From positions 2,988,328 through 3,052,327 of the forward strand of contig NZ_CM001974.1 of assembly GCF_000406105.1 (NCBI RefSeq): 64,000 bases of DNA, written 5' to 3'. The position numbers and the translations under genes are program-made. Origin of the DNA: Dickeya chrysanthemi NCPPB 402. Its GTDB lineage: Bacteria; Pseudomonadota; Gammaproteobacteria; Enterobacterales; Enterobacteriaceae. Positions 39,301-46,506 of the stretch are shown in pieces; position 1 is the stretch's first letter, and every line of letters starts with the position of its first letter. A model generated the notes under the pieces. That model was given only the letters and a program-made list of their open reading frames with translations, was not told the DNA's origin and made no database searches.

Positions 39301-41783
39301 CCTTCGGCCCCCAGTTCACCCACCACGCCGGACCAAAGCGTGTTATCGCAATCAAGGGCGATCACTTTATAAGGGGAACGCCGGAAGGCATGGATGTGAC
39401 GAACCAGCACCGATGCGATGACGTCAAAAAACGCGGGTATATAAGGAATGTGCCCCATCTCGTCACGAACGGCATCGTGATATTCGGTGACATCATAAGC
39501 GGCTGCCAACTCGCTGTTCAGATCAATGCCGATAATGTCCGTCTTATCCCCCAGAATTTGTTGCATCATCTGAGGTATGTTGTTGAGCAACTCGGCAGAA
39601 AACCGCACTTTCATCTCAGGAGACGGCGGGCACAGCACGAAGAGCGTAGGCCCCCGGCGGCTATGTTGCGTTTCTCTGACCAGCGTCAGCAATTCCTTAA
39701 CGTTATCGCTGATCGCCTGCTCAAATGACGTCAGGCGATGCTGATTATCCGTATCGGCGACAGGGCGCCTGGCATAAAAATTGGCTAAACCTGAAGACTT
39801 CAGCATCTCCTCTTCAACCGTCGCCAATTCAAAGCCTTTATCCCGCAGCAATTGGGCTATCTTATTCGCTGTCGTACCTTCTTTATCATGAACCTCAACG
39901 ACAACCTGACGAATATTCGGCCATATTTCATCGGTAATGCTACTGAGAATGTCCCATTCGCATTTTTCAGCATCCACTTTCAGCAAACCAATCGTCTCAA
40001 TATGATGCTCTTGCATAATACTGGCTAACGAGCGCATCCTGACCTGATAGGTTTGTTTTTGCAGACGATCACCGATCATGTCATCCAGATGATCCCGAAT
40101 GGCTTCACTATCGGTATCGCTGAAACGCTTGGTTACCTCATTTTCCATCGATTTTTTCAGCGCTTCGCCATCTTCTGTTTCATCGGTATGAAACCCTGAC
40201 CAAACCGAAGCGTTCGGGTAAAAAACAAACTCGGCTTCGCCGTCCTTATCGGCAATACCGGCTTGCAATGCTTTCGCCTGAGGTGCATACAATGCAAGGT
40301 TCTTTCGGAGAATCTCGTAAGAAATCGGCGAAGGTTCGCAAGAAAAAATACGTAAATCAGGACATTGAGTGGCAGCAAACAGAGAGAACATGCCGATGTT
40401 GCCGCCAATATCGACTATCACCTCTCCCGGCTCAAAAGAAATGCCGTGCTTCACGTATGTTTTCTCTACGAAAATCTCTTCATAGAGATAGCTGGTTTCA
40501 TACGATTTAAGATGTGCTATCTCCATACCGTTAGGCAGTACAAAGCGTTCACAATCCGTCAAATGCCGCTCAATTTGCGCCGAAGAAACCTTAGGTAACC
40601 CATTTTTTCTGGTAGGGGCTGTTCTCGTTCCGTTAGCAACCAGATCGTCTAACCGACAGATAATCGCATTGACGCCGTCAGTATTCGCAGCGAATACACT
40701 TTGTTGGCCAAGAAGCGCCTGATAAACCTGGTTGTATGGCGCAAAGTGAATCTGATCCTGCCAGTTCAGCCGAGAGAACCATGCCTGCAAAGGTTCTGCG
40801 ATCGGTTCCGCAGTAAAGGTTGCGGCAATAGCCCATGATTGCCCGGCGATACGCGTTGTTTGATTTGGCTGACCAATATTCGGTTGGCCGGCCGGTTGTT
40901 CGACTTTTTCTACTCCTACAGCCTGCTCATACGACCCGACGCGTTGATATGAGCGAATATGTACCCCATGCATTTCCACCACTATCTCTCCCGACTCATT
41001 AGCTAAGAACACATCAAAAACGCGCGTCTCGGTGGTGTCTGAAACAGGCTGTCTGGGTACGACAAATACGTCGCACGTTGGCGTTAACTGTGTATGAATG
41101 ACGATATTTTCCAACGAGAAAGGGACATAAATCTGATGTTGATGATTGGGTAGTCGGCTTTCCCTGGCGCCAAGCAAGACTGTTTGGATTGCAGCATCGA
41201 GTATGTAAGGTGAAGGAAGATCCGTCAGATTCGCCTCATCAGCCACGATCCGCCCCCAAAACAGATCCTGGCTATAGTGAAACGCGTCCAGACACTGAAA
41301 CGGTTCCCCATAGTTGATTCCGCCGGCCAGAAACAAACGGTAAATTTCATCGCGGTTCAGTCGGTGAGTGAAAGCGTGAGATGACGTATCAGGAAGACGA
41401 AAAACAGGTTCTTCGGCATGATGGGTCGCCGGTTTTTTAATTAAATCAGGTCCATTGTTTAAACCTGAAAAAACAACACCTGTCGCATGACGTTTTGTCG
41501 CTTTTCCCGGCACCGTGGATGTGACCCAATAGGTTATGCCCTCTCCCTCGGTATCCAGATGAACATTAACCTGACATTCGCCCGCCGCAATCGTAAGGGG
41601 TGCAAACCATACCGCATCTTTTACCTGCAAAGGATAAAGAGAAATCTGATGATGACTTTGCTTGTTATCCAGAAGCGAGGCTGCGACAAAATGAAGGTAT
41701 CCCATCGCGGGCAGGATGGGTTCACTCGATACTATGTGCCCGGAAATAATAAGATGGCTATTATTTAACATGTACTTCGACAT
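30327..41783 (-). CDS. oocJ: Trans-AT polyketide synthase PKS-A with glyceryl-type loading unit and embedded ECH pair (OocJ-like)
   Basis: 3,818 residues from ATG 41783, chosen because AAGGAGG lies 7 nt upstream; an in-frame TTG at 41816 lacks this. Order: DH-like 13-281, FkbM-type methyltransferase 395-675 (VDIGGNIGMFS), FkbH-type HAD domain 692-1161 (ALDCDNTLW), ACP 1220-1301, KS1 1354-1781, ECH-like pair 2022-2261 and 2285-2531, tandem ACPs 2570-2648 and 2698-2775 (both GLDSITGVTW, beta-branching type), KS2 2855-3278 (DTACSSSLVAIA), degenerate DH-like 3515-3815. FkbH domains load a glyceryl unit from 1,3-bisphosphoglycerate. KS1 has Ser for the catalytic Cys (DTASSSSLAAVH). The first embedded ECH lacks normal oxyanion-hole residues; the second closely resembles the stand-alone ECH2 at 46507. 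No AT and no final ACP, so the last module is completed by the FMO and the first ACP of PKS-B. Confidence 0.93.
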   Translation of the reverse strand: MSKYMLNNSHLIISGHIVSSEPILPAMGYLHFVAASLLDNKQSHHQISLYPLQVKDAVWFAPLTIAAGECQVNVHLDTEGEGITYWVTSTVPGKATKRHATGVVFSGLNNGPDLIKKPATHHAEEPVFRLPDTSSHAFTHRLNRDEIYRLFLAGGINYGEPFQCLDAFHYSQDLFWGRIVADEANLTDLPSPYILDAAIQTVLLGARESRLPNHQHQIYVPFSLENIVIHTQLTPTCDVFVVPRQPVSDTTETRVFDVFLANESGEIVVEMHGVHIRSYQRVGSYEQAVGVEKVEQPAGQPNIGQPNQTTRIAGQSWAIAATFTAEPIAEPLQAWFSRLNWQDQIHFAPYNQVYQALLGQQSVFAANTDGVNAIICRLDDLVANGTRTAPTRKNGLPKVSSAQIERHLTDCERFVLPNGMEIAHLKSYETSYLYEEIFVEKTYVKHGISFEPGEVIVDIGGNIGMFSLFAATQCPDLRIFSCEPSPISYEILRKNLALYAPQAKALQAGIADKDGEAEFVFYPNASVWSGFHTDETEDGEALKKSMENEVTKRFSDTDSEAIRDHLDDMIGDRLQKQTYQVRMRSLASIMQEHHIETIGLLKVDAEKCEWDILSSITDEIWPNIRQVVVEVHDKEGTTANKIAQLLRDKGFELATVEEEMLKSSGLANFYARRPVADTDNQHRLTSFEQAISDNVKELLTLVRETQHSRRGPTLFVLCPPSPEMKVRFSAELLNNIPQMMQQILGDKTDIIGIDLNSELAAAYDVTEYHDAVRDEMGHIPYIPAFFDVIASVLVRHIHAFRRSPYKVIALDCDNTLWSGVVGELGAEGVEIDSNYRALQQFMLRQKEQGMLLCLVSKNNHEDVRHVFDSRDDMILQWDDFVDTQINWNAKSANLQHLAKTLNLGLDSFVFLDDSPIECAEVSAGCPQVLSLRLPDNSDDIPGFLAHVWAFDQGRHRTNEDTKRTHMYQEQVQREAFRQSVFSMEAFIRGLALDITIEPATPDQAERLSQLTHRTNQFNFAKAPYSVADIVAKIQSPEQGCLSIRVADRFGDYGVCGLCLFSERETVLSVDGGLISCRVLGRGVEYQMLNALGRQALERKKAIVEIRFVASDKNKPAENFLRSIKAITYVPESSSVGIYTIPAAVLAELVFTPSSQPIDSTDHAQSESEAAPQQWLLPADTSLMQQIADHRGRLPVLRSASEQGSAAYLQAEQEKVSQPVVTDEDAILNYINIVVVKNLRECLKKTVDIDEAKAFSEYGVDSFAAINLVVKLNGAFAIKLPSTVLFDYGCVNDLRRYLMANYQHDIVTRMQSEWPVVDTPDDAAPGREDSPTRQSAHKTDAAPKMARHIYEGDVYEGDIAVIGMSARFPGVANVDAFWSLLLEGGTCISDVPATRWNIADYFDEDRTKPNKTYGRWGGFIEDIDQFDASFFGISGKEARQMDPQQRLFLQESWHALEDAGYANREIKDKKWAVYAGADAGDYQVNLRQHGIPLDASSFMGNDSSILAARIAYFMDMKGPAMAIDTASSSSLAAVHLACESLRNGAVDMAIAGGVSIHTTANFHILCAKAGMLSADGRCKPFDHRADGFVPGEAVGIVILKRLQDAIDDKDHIYSVIKGSAMNQDGKTNGITAPSSRSQTDLICQVYDALHLSADELTYIEAHGTGTKLGDPIEITALTDAFRRQTPRTGFCAIGSVKSNIGHCVHASGVSALIKLLLSFKHRKLAPSVNFEKPNPLIPFEDTPFVVNTQVQDWQPNAQGRRIAAVSSFGFSGTNVHMVLEEFRPADVSPVGAPLESNAEPALLLLSARSEAQLHDLARQLNAYIQQHPHLTGSELKDIAYTLQLGRESLGHRLAIAGRSDAEILTGLNDYLNRNTFAQSYLTGTVTQGEKNKGNSKRQQAEIEAFIQQRDLRGLAGQWLEGRQIDWTAWYQAPRQRVAGLPLYPFEQERYWLPDDNGDSTPVSSNHGSVPSVPSVAVTPTSATLSSTNAAVGHTSAERTEGKRVLASLQTFQAESFQVSSLNAPHSPFHLTDEGQGIFCLQLHDADGYLPEEEASETARLSQLLHLFNEIKSRKDISVLLLSGGEHRFLPALEDDATLFWQQALYRAVLELPFPVIASVPGDCKGYAWLFVCLCDFAVLSTTGRYQYVSRKQVVSQQLYHLLSERFSPAAAQILLTDWRGIEGRHLKELGVLMPVFPSAEVAGESLKLAQELATVPREALVQLKRHLAAGLTRQSVALAESPVAFAVGNAAPETDEFVVLTEDKLQAFEAGQLELPPGEPRKVALNSPVIDAEVYDNGVLLVRLCERESRNKFSKAFVAGFDEVFAHIRHNQRYKVVVLTGYGHYFASGGTLETLQAIQKGSARFTDEKIFALPLECDIPVIAAMQGHGIGPGWAVGMFCDEAVFSQESVYYSPYMRYGFTPGAGSTLILPRRLGLDLAREVLFTAREYKGGELQARGLKNPVLERAQVLPFALAAANALARMPRDELVAWKTQRAQHIRNQVEANYALELQMHEHTFVGNQDVLARIQQHFNQGMSGHVSAQDPADRRKVSVGENTKAAGSVGAVQQEHGNNVVFEQVYSLLRRMLADELQIKIEHIDGEQPFVDLGLDSITGVTWIRKINAEYGLTLNAAEVYSYPNLSVFTGLVVSEAARHTVAGDGQAGGAERTSGLALAPVAEVVGNASEAREGTADSRKNTNAPAASMLAFLSQTLSQELQIKPQAIDPTVAFVDLGLDSITGVTWIRKINQHYGLNLNAADVYSYPTLQEFAVLVQRYSREDSASTPDSEATGDATVTLPANSDAQEGGTGLYQTSVASAEQTPSPAARAEPQAAAIPGTANMPGIANTESVITPSPVGRQAIAIVGMSGQFPKAKNLQQFWNNLRKGEDCISEVPPERWAIDDFFDRNRKTPGKTYSKWMGVLEDADKFDPLFFNISPREAEMMDPQQRVFLEACWGCIEDAGYNPADLSGSRCGVFVGCGDGDYEARFGMELNAQTFMGNAISILAARIAYHLDLQGPSLAIDTACSSSLVAIASACDSLVLGNSDLALAGGVSVLAGPSMHIMTSKAGMLSEDGRCFTFDQRANGFVPGEGVGVVLLKRLEDAINDQDVIHGVIKGWGVNQDGKSNGITAPNGNAQSRLAQTVYTDFGIDPAQIQYVETHGTGTKLGDPVEVVGLKQAFSPFTRKENYCALGSVKSNIGHTLRAAGVASVLKVLLAMKHQQIPPTLHHQNLNEHIALDGTPFYVNRELKDWTVASGQRRLAAISSFGFSGTNAHIVIEQFPAEEASVRESSAWDIAAGEAMSRHPALILLSAKNDQQLRQMAANLLAHVGDYAKRITAQGERAYLHSLAYTLQTGREAMSERLGLVAHSLDELQRKLSAVLAGEQHTVDLFYQGKSKSHREVLSVFDVDEDMHELVQAWASKGKFAKLLEIWVKGLNIDWRILYSAMAPAFRPRRVSLPTYPFARERYWVDLPSTPTDHFRITSDETVLAATTTDASDAAVAIAGHPAFSHGNSVVTDEAVNELQQTMPVPALVSIPGDFSAYGNMMATGVMAAQKQLPGLLLLESARRAWEQAARQNRAAPPHAVELNYILWGQPARVQDALNGHIQTYISREEDGLYFQCVTEQAGESVTHSFGQIALNATADGRSDTLDIHTLEKQLDTPRNHQITHQIRRMFDEDGMRNQALIEKVGFDGEQLLVTFTSLAELPGNPNAATFRPILLTTCWQLLSALNDYRHSQTGHHLWYPFSLDSIIACGPVTGSVTVHLSPTPAEQEPLIITGDIPGYDLRVYDESGVLGLWLRNLKIVKEDALLSLEHSQA
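37713..37742. repeat. 2 x 15-bp in-frame repeat before KS1 of PKS-A
   Basis: Two copies of atccccctcataga(c/t) encode IYEGDVYEGDIAV, duplicating the five residues just ahead of the KS1 start. Another short in-frame slippage duplication at a domain boundary. Confidence 0.9.
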
Positions 41784-42340
41784 CACGACCTCCTTGTCAC
41801 CAATATGCTTAAACAATTTTGGTTAAATCCCGAAATCTTCGTCCCTGAAAGTTTCGCTATTGATAAACAACAATAAAAAACCAGCTATTCACACCCCAAG
41901 AAAAGATTAATTCCGATATTGGGAAACCAAAAGAAAACCCGGAAAAAAAAGGAAAAACTGGGTGTGAAACGAGTCAACAGGTTATTAAATACAAAGCACA
42001 TACATCCGTTATCAGCGTGTTACAGATATGTTTTACTCTCAATAGGAAAATTATTTCAAATCATTTCAACCATTAAAAAAATCGTTTTTAATCAAAAAAA
42101 ACAGAGAAGTAATGGCTACAAACAGCAATAAAATTCGGGGTATAACAAGCTGAATTGAACAATTTTAGCCATCACAAAAAATATATTTCCAGACGGGCTG
42201 AGTGATGCCGAACGGCACGCAAAACCTTCTCCATCGTACGGTGCCCAATACAAAAACATGCCGATATAACATTAAATCACTACACATCAACGACATATCT
42301 GTCGTGAATTTTCTGCTATGGGTTGCTACTACAGCCTGTA

Positions 42341-42374
42341 GCTACCGAAAAGCTCAGTACTTTACAGCAACCAT
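42341..42374 (-). promoter_or_regulatory. JUMPstart/ops-like element upstream of the giant PKS operon
   Basis: Read leftwards the strand gives TGGTTGCTGTAAAG, then a 12-nt spacer, then CGGTAGC. The classical enteric JUMPstart reads TGGTAGCTGTAAAG, a short spacer, then the ops core GGCGGTAGCGTG (from memory). The first block matches 13 of 14 and the ops core matches at CGGTAGC. It lies about 85 nt downstream of a candidate TATAAT on the same strand and 560 nt ahead of the PKS-A start. RfaH recruited at ops suppresses termination in long operons. The spacer is longer than usual and the flanking ops bases differ, so this is a candidate only. Confidence 0.5.
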
Positions 42375-42430
42375 CGGCCTATTTCCCGGTAAGGAGCAGA
42401 TGAAGATATGAGGAATTGTTGAGTACGAAA

Positions 42431-42436
42431 ATTATA
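42431..42436 (-). promoter_or_regulatory. Candidate -10 box for the leftward PKS operon
   Basis: A perfect TATAAT on the minus strand. No convincing -35 box lies at 16-18 nt; a TTGATA is too far away (22 nt). It precedes the JUMPstart-like element at a distance typical for that signal. Confidence 0.35.
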
Positions 42437-42473
42437 AAAATCAACGTCTCGCTTTTATTATCAAGAACACTGA

Positions 42474-42501
42474 TTGACACCGCTTTCTTCACTGATATAG
42501 A
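42474..42501 (+). promoter_or_regulatory. Candidate sigma-70 promoter for the beta-branching cassette
   Basis: TTGACA, 16-nt spacer, TATAGA on the plus strand, about 355 nt before the ACP gene. The -35 is perfect and the -10 has four of six consensus bases. It lies only about 40 bp from the candidate leftward -10, giving a divergent arrangement. Confidence 0.45.
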
Positions 42502-42857
42502 GTTGCCCGTAAGTTACACATAAGTTAAATAGATAAAGTCACGCTCATTTATTATAATGAAAATAGCCATATAAAAAGTAATTTAGATTACAGGAACCCG
42601 GTAACACAGCTTCTCTATAATTATAATGTTTAATAAAGTAATTACATAAGGTTATCAGTAATAACCAACAGATTCTGTTTATCGCAACATGACAGGTATA
42701 AGCACAGAGACGAACAATCAAAATAATCAGTTAATCTTTTGTGTTTCATTACTCGTCGATAATTTTCTTTAGGTAATAGTGATTTTATTTTTAGATAATT
42801 TTTTCTATCTGTAGTTATTTTTATTTAAGTCAGTCATGCACAAGTAAGGAGCACCAC

Positions 42858-43109
42858 ATGAGCTACAAGAGTAAGGAAGATATTTTCAATATTATCGTGC
42901 ATAACTTACTGGAAATCCTCCCTTATCTGGATACCAGTACCATTACGCCGGAGCGGAGCATGAAGGACTTGGGGGCCAATTCAATTGACCGGGCGGATAT
43001 TCTGCTCTCCAGTATGGAAACCCTCGATCTCATATTCCCTCTCCATGAAGCCGGCGATCTCAAAAACATCGGAGAATTAGTAGATTTCTTGCACGCTAAA
43101 GCGCAGTAG
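42858..43109 (+). CDS. Stand-alone acyl carrier protein of the beta-branching cassette
   Basis: 83 residues, normal for a free ACP. Helix-turn motif DLGANSIDRADIL gives the phosphopantetheine Ser at about residue 41. Strong ribosome site AAGGAG just upstream. In HMG-CoA-synthase cassettes such a donor ACP carries malonyl that is decarboxylated to acetyl by the partner KS, then used by the HMGS-like enzyme on the beta-keto group of the growing chain. It heads a five-gene rightward operon (ACP, KS, HMGS, ECH1, ECH2) that matches this cassette in full, which makes the assignment firm even though ACPs are hard to tell apart alone. Confidence 0.93.
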   Translation: MSYKSKEDIFNIIVHNLLEILPYLDTSTITPERSMKDLGANSIDRADILLSSMETLDLIFPLHEAGDLKNIGELVDFLHAKAQ

Positions 43110-43172
43110 CCATCCAAACTATGCAGATCTTCTGGCGAAGATGGCCTTTCAGTGAATCAAAGCAGGATGCGT

Positions 43173-44429
43173 ATGATGCACAATGTCGTTGTGACCGGCT
43201 TAGGCATAGCCGCGGCGAATGGAATCGGAATACCCGCTTTTACCCAATCATTGAAAACAGGTATCAGTGGAATCAGCAGGCATGCCGGCGAATACCCAGA
43301 AATCAAGGCAAGCCTGTCTGATTACAACTATAAAGCCGCATTAACGTCTTTATCGCTCACTCAGGAAACGCTGAACGATGCTTTACGCCTGGGTGCCAGA
43401 GTACCGCTGAGCGCCCAGATATCGCTCGCTACGGCACTTGAAGCCTGGCGTTCTGCCTTTGCCGACGAATGTCCTTACCCGCCAGAGCAAAGAGGCATCA
43501 TCATTGCCGGACACAACATCGAGCAAAAATATCAGTATCAAGTCCGGCAATCCTTCACCGACCAACCTGAGTTTGTTCCTGCCAGCTACGCACTGTACTT
43601 CATGGACACCAACCAGTTAGGTTTGCTCAGCGAGCTCTTCACTATCCGTGGAGAAGGCTGCACCGTTGGCGGCGCGTCGGCCAGCGGAAACGCCGGCATT
43701 ATCCAGGCATACCGACAAGTCGCATCGGGAATCACTCAGTCTTGCCTGGTAGTCGGAGCAATGGCGGATTTATCTCCCCCGGAGGTACAGGCATTCAAAA
43801 ACAGCGGCGCTTTGCTGGCTGAAAGCGATTCGGGTGATCCAACACAGCTCTGTCGCCCCTTTGACCAACAGCGAAAAGGGTTTGTTTACGGTCAGGGGTG
43901 TGCCTGTCTGCTGCTGGAAAATGAACAAAGCGCGCGTAAACGCCACGCACCAATTTGGGGACGCATCCTCGGCGGCAGTATCTGTCTGGATGCCAATCGA
44001 GGTAGCAATCCAAGTTGTGAAGGCGAATCCCGGGTAATGGCACAGGCATTGCAGGCTGCGGGTTGTGCCTATGATTCTGTCGACTATATCAATACGCATG
44101 GCACCAGTTCACTGATGGGAGATGAAACTGAAATCGCCGCCATCAAGCACGTTTTTGGCCCTTATCATCGCCAGATTTGGCTTAACTCAACCAAAAGCCT
44201 CACGGGGCACTGTCTGTACGCCGCCGCCGCGGTAGAAGCGGTAGCCACATTGGTTCAAATGAGAGAACGCTTTCTCCATCCCAATCTGAACCTGGAAACC
44301 CCCATCAACAATGAATGCCGTTTTGTCGGGCAACATGCTCAACGCCAGGACATCAACATCGCATTGAATAACGCCTTCGGTTTCGGCGGCATTAATACCT
44401 GTGTTGTTTGGGAGCACGTCAACCAATAG
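43173..44429 (+). CDS. Decarboxylating ketosynthase (KS0) of the beta-branching cassette
   Basis: About 418 residues. Thiolase-fold KS with the catalytic Cys replaced by Ser (GGASASGNAGI near residue 175), while both His motifs remain (NTHGTSSLMGD; STKSLTGHC). This pattern is known for cassette enzymes that decarboxylate malonyl-ACP to acetyl-ACP rather than condense. The start could be GTG 43152, but AGCAGG at 43161-43166 is well spaced from ATG 43173, and homologues begin shortly before the VVVTGLGIA motif. It follows the ACP gene and precedes the HMGS-like gene with about 30 nt between, consistent with one operon. Confidence 0.92.
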   Translation: MMHNVVVTGLGIAAANGIGIPAFTQSLKTGISGISRHAGEYPEIKASLSDYNYKAALTSLSLTQETLNDALRLGARVPLSAQISLATALEAWRSAFADECPYPPEQRGIIIAGHNIEQKYQYQVRQSFTDQPEFVPASYALYFMDTNQLGLLSELFTIRGEGCTVGGASASGNAGIIQAYRQVASGITQSCLVVGAMADLSPPEVQAFKNSGALLAESDSGDPTQLCRPFDQQRKGFVYGQGCACLLLENEQSARKRHAPIWGRILGGSICLDANRGSNPSCEGESRVMAQALQAAGCAYDSVDYINTHGTSSLMGDETEIAAIKHVFGPYHRQIWLNSTKSLTGHCLYAAAAVEAVATLVQMRERFLHPNLNLETPINNECRFVGQHAQRQDINIALNNAFGFGGINTCVVWEHVNQ

Positions 44430-44460
44430 CGTTTACCTAATTTAGCGTAAGAGGGACCTT

Positions 44461-45723
44461 ATGATTTCCGTTGGAATTGAAGCGATAAACGCGTTTTGTG
44501 GTACAAGCTACATTAATGTCAGAGAGCTGGCGCAGCACCGCCGGCTGGATATGTCCCGTTTTGACAATCTCTTGATGAAGCAAAAAACGGTGAGTTTGCC
44601 TTGTGAAGATCCCGTCAGCTTTGCCGTCAATGCAGCAAAACCCCTCCTGGATGCGCTAAGTGAGCAGGAAAAAAACAGTATTGAATTGTTGATCACCTGT
44701 ACAGAATCGGGAATCGACTTCGGCAAGTCAATCAGTACCTATGTTCACCACTATCTGGGGCTAAAGCGAAACTGTCGGTTGTTCGAACTGAAAACAGCCT
44801 GTTACTCCGGCGTCGCCGGTTTGCAAATGGCTATCAATACCATCCTCTCCCAGACATCTCCCGGCAGTAAAGCGTTGGTTATTGCCACCGATATGACGCG
44901 ATTCATTCTGGAAGAAGAAAATAGCGACCATACCAGCCAGGACTGGTCTTTTGCCGAGCCAAGCGGTGGCTCCGGCGCTATTGCCATGCTGGTCAGCGAC
45001 ACCCCTCACGTTTTTCAGATCGATGCGGGGGCAAACGGCTATTACGGTTATGAAGTAATGGATACCTGTAGGCCAGTCCCGGATAAAGAAACCGGTGATT
45101 CCGACCTGTCATTACTGGCTTATCTGGAATGTTGTGAAAAAGCCTATCTGGAGTACGAAAAACGCGTTGCCGGCATTGATTATGTCAATACCTTTGGTTA
45201 TCTGGCATTTCATACGCCTTTTGGTGGAATGGTCAAAGGCGCTCACCGCAACATGATGCGTAAAATGGTACGCGCTACGCCGCAGGATACGGAAGCCGAT
45301 TTTAACCGTCGCGTGGCTCCCGGTCTGAATTATTGTCAACGGGTCGGCAATATCATGGGGGCAACATTAGCCCTTTCTCTACTCAGTACCTTATCCAATG
45401 CGGATATTCAGTCACCACAACGGATTGGGTGCTTTTCCTACGGTTCGGGATGCTGCTCAGAGTTTTTCAGCGGTGTCGTGACTCCTGAAGGCTGCCGGCG
45501 TGTCAGACAAATGGACATTGGCGCTCATCTTGACAGACGTCGTGAACTCACAATGGGTGAATATGATGCGTTGCTTTACGGCAACCATGGAGTCCGCTTC
45601 GGTACTAAAAATGTCACGCTGGATCTGAGTCTCTTTCCTCAAATCCATTCAGGCCCTCAGAACACCCATCATCTCGTACTAAGCCGAATCAACGAATTTC
45701 ACCGTGAATATGAGTGGGTCTGA
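44461..45723 (+). CDS. HMG-CoA synthase-like enzyme for polyketide beta-branching
   Basis: 420 residues, typical for PksG/HMGS-like proteins. Begins MISVGIEAINAFCGTSYINV as in the family and carries the catalytic cysteine in ELKTACYSGVAGLQMA near residue 115, plus the later conserved segment DYVNTFGYLAFHTPFGGM. It adds acetate from acetyl-ACP to the beta-keto group of an ACP-bound intermediate, giving an HMG-like branch. Its targets here are probably the two tandem-ACP sets with Trp-bearing motifs in PKS-A and PKS-B. AGAGGG lies upstream of the ATG. The stop is 2 nt before the preferred start of the next gene, so the two are likely coupled. Confidence 0.95.
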   Translation: MISVGIEAINAFCGTSYINVRELAQHRRLDMSRFDNLLMKQKTVSLPCEDPVSFAVNAAKPLLDALSEQEKNSIELLITCTESGIDFGKSISTYVHHYLGLKRNCRLFELKTACYSGVAGLQMAINTILSQTSPGSKALVIATDMTRFILEEENSDHTSQDWSFAEPSGGSGAIAMLVSDTPHVFQIDAGANGYYGYEVMDTCRPVPDKETGDSDLSLLAYLECCEKAYLEYEKRVAGIDYVNTFGYLAFHTPFGGMVKGAHRNMMRKMVRATPQDTEADFNRRVAPGLNYCQRVGNIMGATLALSLLSTLSNADIQSPQRIGCFSYGSGCCSEFFSGVVTPEGCRRVRQMDIGAHLDRRRELTMGEYDALLYGNHGVRFGTKNVTLDLSLFPQIHSGPQNTHHLVLSRINEFHREYEWV

Positions 45724-45725
45724 CG

Positions 45726-46502
45726 ATGGCATTTTACCAAACAATCCGCTTGAGGCAGGAAGGTCCGGTGCTATACCTGCAGATACATCGACCTGAAGCC
45801 AATAACACCATCAATGAAAACTTTGCGATAGAGTGCCGGGAGGTTATCCGGCAATACCGCGATAGCATCAGCATATTAGTCGTTGAAGGATTACCCGAAG
45901 TCTTTTGCTTTGGTGCCGATTTACACGCCATAGAACAAGGTAATATTGCCGGAAATAGCAGTGGTGGCCGCCCTCAGGACCCAGAGATATTGTATGAAGT
46001 CTGGCAGGATATGATGAGTGGGCCTTACATCAGCATCGCCCATGTCAGAGGCAAAGCCAACGCAGGAGGAATCGGTTTCGTTGCCGCCAGCGATATCGTT
46101 ATTGCGGACACCCGGGCCCTGTTCAGTTTATCTGAAATGTTGTTCGGTTTGCTGCCTGCCTGTGTACTTCCTTTTCTGGTGCACAAAATAGGAAAACAAA
46201 AAGCGCATTACATGACGCTAATGACAAAACCGGTGTCAGCAGAGCAAGCTTACCGCTGGGGTTTAGTCGACGATTATGGTAACGACAGCGACCTGATCCT
46301 CAAGAAGCACATACAACGGCTTAACTGTTTATCGAAGCGTGCCATTACACGTTACAAATCATACATGAGCGAGCTGGTTACTCTCACTCGCGATCAGAAA
46401 CCGGCAGCTCTCGCCTTGAATGTGGAAATTTTTTCCGATCAAGAGAATCTCAATAAAATCTCCCGTTATATCCAAACGGGGAAATATCCTTGGGAGGAAT
46501 AA
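45726..46502 (+). CDS. Enoyl-CoA hydratase-like dehydratase (ECH1) of the beta-branching cassette
   Basis: About 258 residues of crotonase fold. Oxyanion-hole segments are FCFGADLHAIEQG near residue 60 and GKANAGGIGFVAASD near residue 107, followed by the typical FSLSEMLFGLLPA. The first crotonase-type protein of such cassettes dehydrates the HMG-like intermediate. A GTG at 45714 is also in frame but lies inside the HMGS end; ATG 45726 directly after that stop is the simpler start. It is distinct from the next gene, which has ECH2 features, so the pair follows the standard dehydratase-then-decarboxylase order. Confidence 0.9.
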   Translation: MAFYQTIRLRQEGPVLYLQIHRPEANNTINENFAIECREVIRQYRDSISILVVEGLPEVFCFGADLHAIEQGNIAGNSSGGRPQDPEILYEVWQDMMSGPYISIAHVRGKANAGGIGFVAASDIVIADTRALFSLSEMLFGLLPACVLPFLVHKIGKQKAHYMTLMTKPVSAEQAYRWGLVDDYGNDSDLILKKHIQRLNCLSKRAITRYKSYMSELVTLTRDQKPAALALNVEIFSDQENLNKISRYIQTGKYPWEE

Positions 46503-46506
46503 AGCA

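Larger units (their letters stand above)
41784..42857. promoter_or_regulatory. AT-rich divergent regulatory region between the two operons
   Basis: About 1.07 kb without a supportable gene. It separates the leftward PKS operon from the rightward beta-branching cassette and is far more AT-rich than its flanks, with many A and T runs, typical of H-NS-bound control regions of acquired clusters (inference). It contains candidate promoters on both strands and a JUMPstart-like element, listed separately. Small reading frames here lack good ribosome sites and family resemblance. The leader on the leftward side would be about 640 nt, on the rightward side about 350 nt. Confidence 0.7.

Noticed and set aside
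41784..41816. Upstream TTG start for PKS-A
   Set aside because: ATG 41783 has AAGGAGG at ideal spacing; the TTG has none.
42202..42411. 69-codon frame in the divergent region
   Set aside because: No ribosome site, no family resemblance, and it overlaps the JUMPstart-like element on the other strand.
46420..46506. Upstream start for ECH2
   Set aside because: It lies within ECH1 in another frame; ATG 46507 has GGAGG upstream and matches family length.
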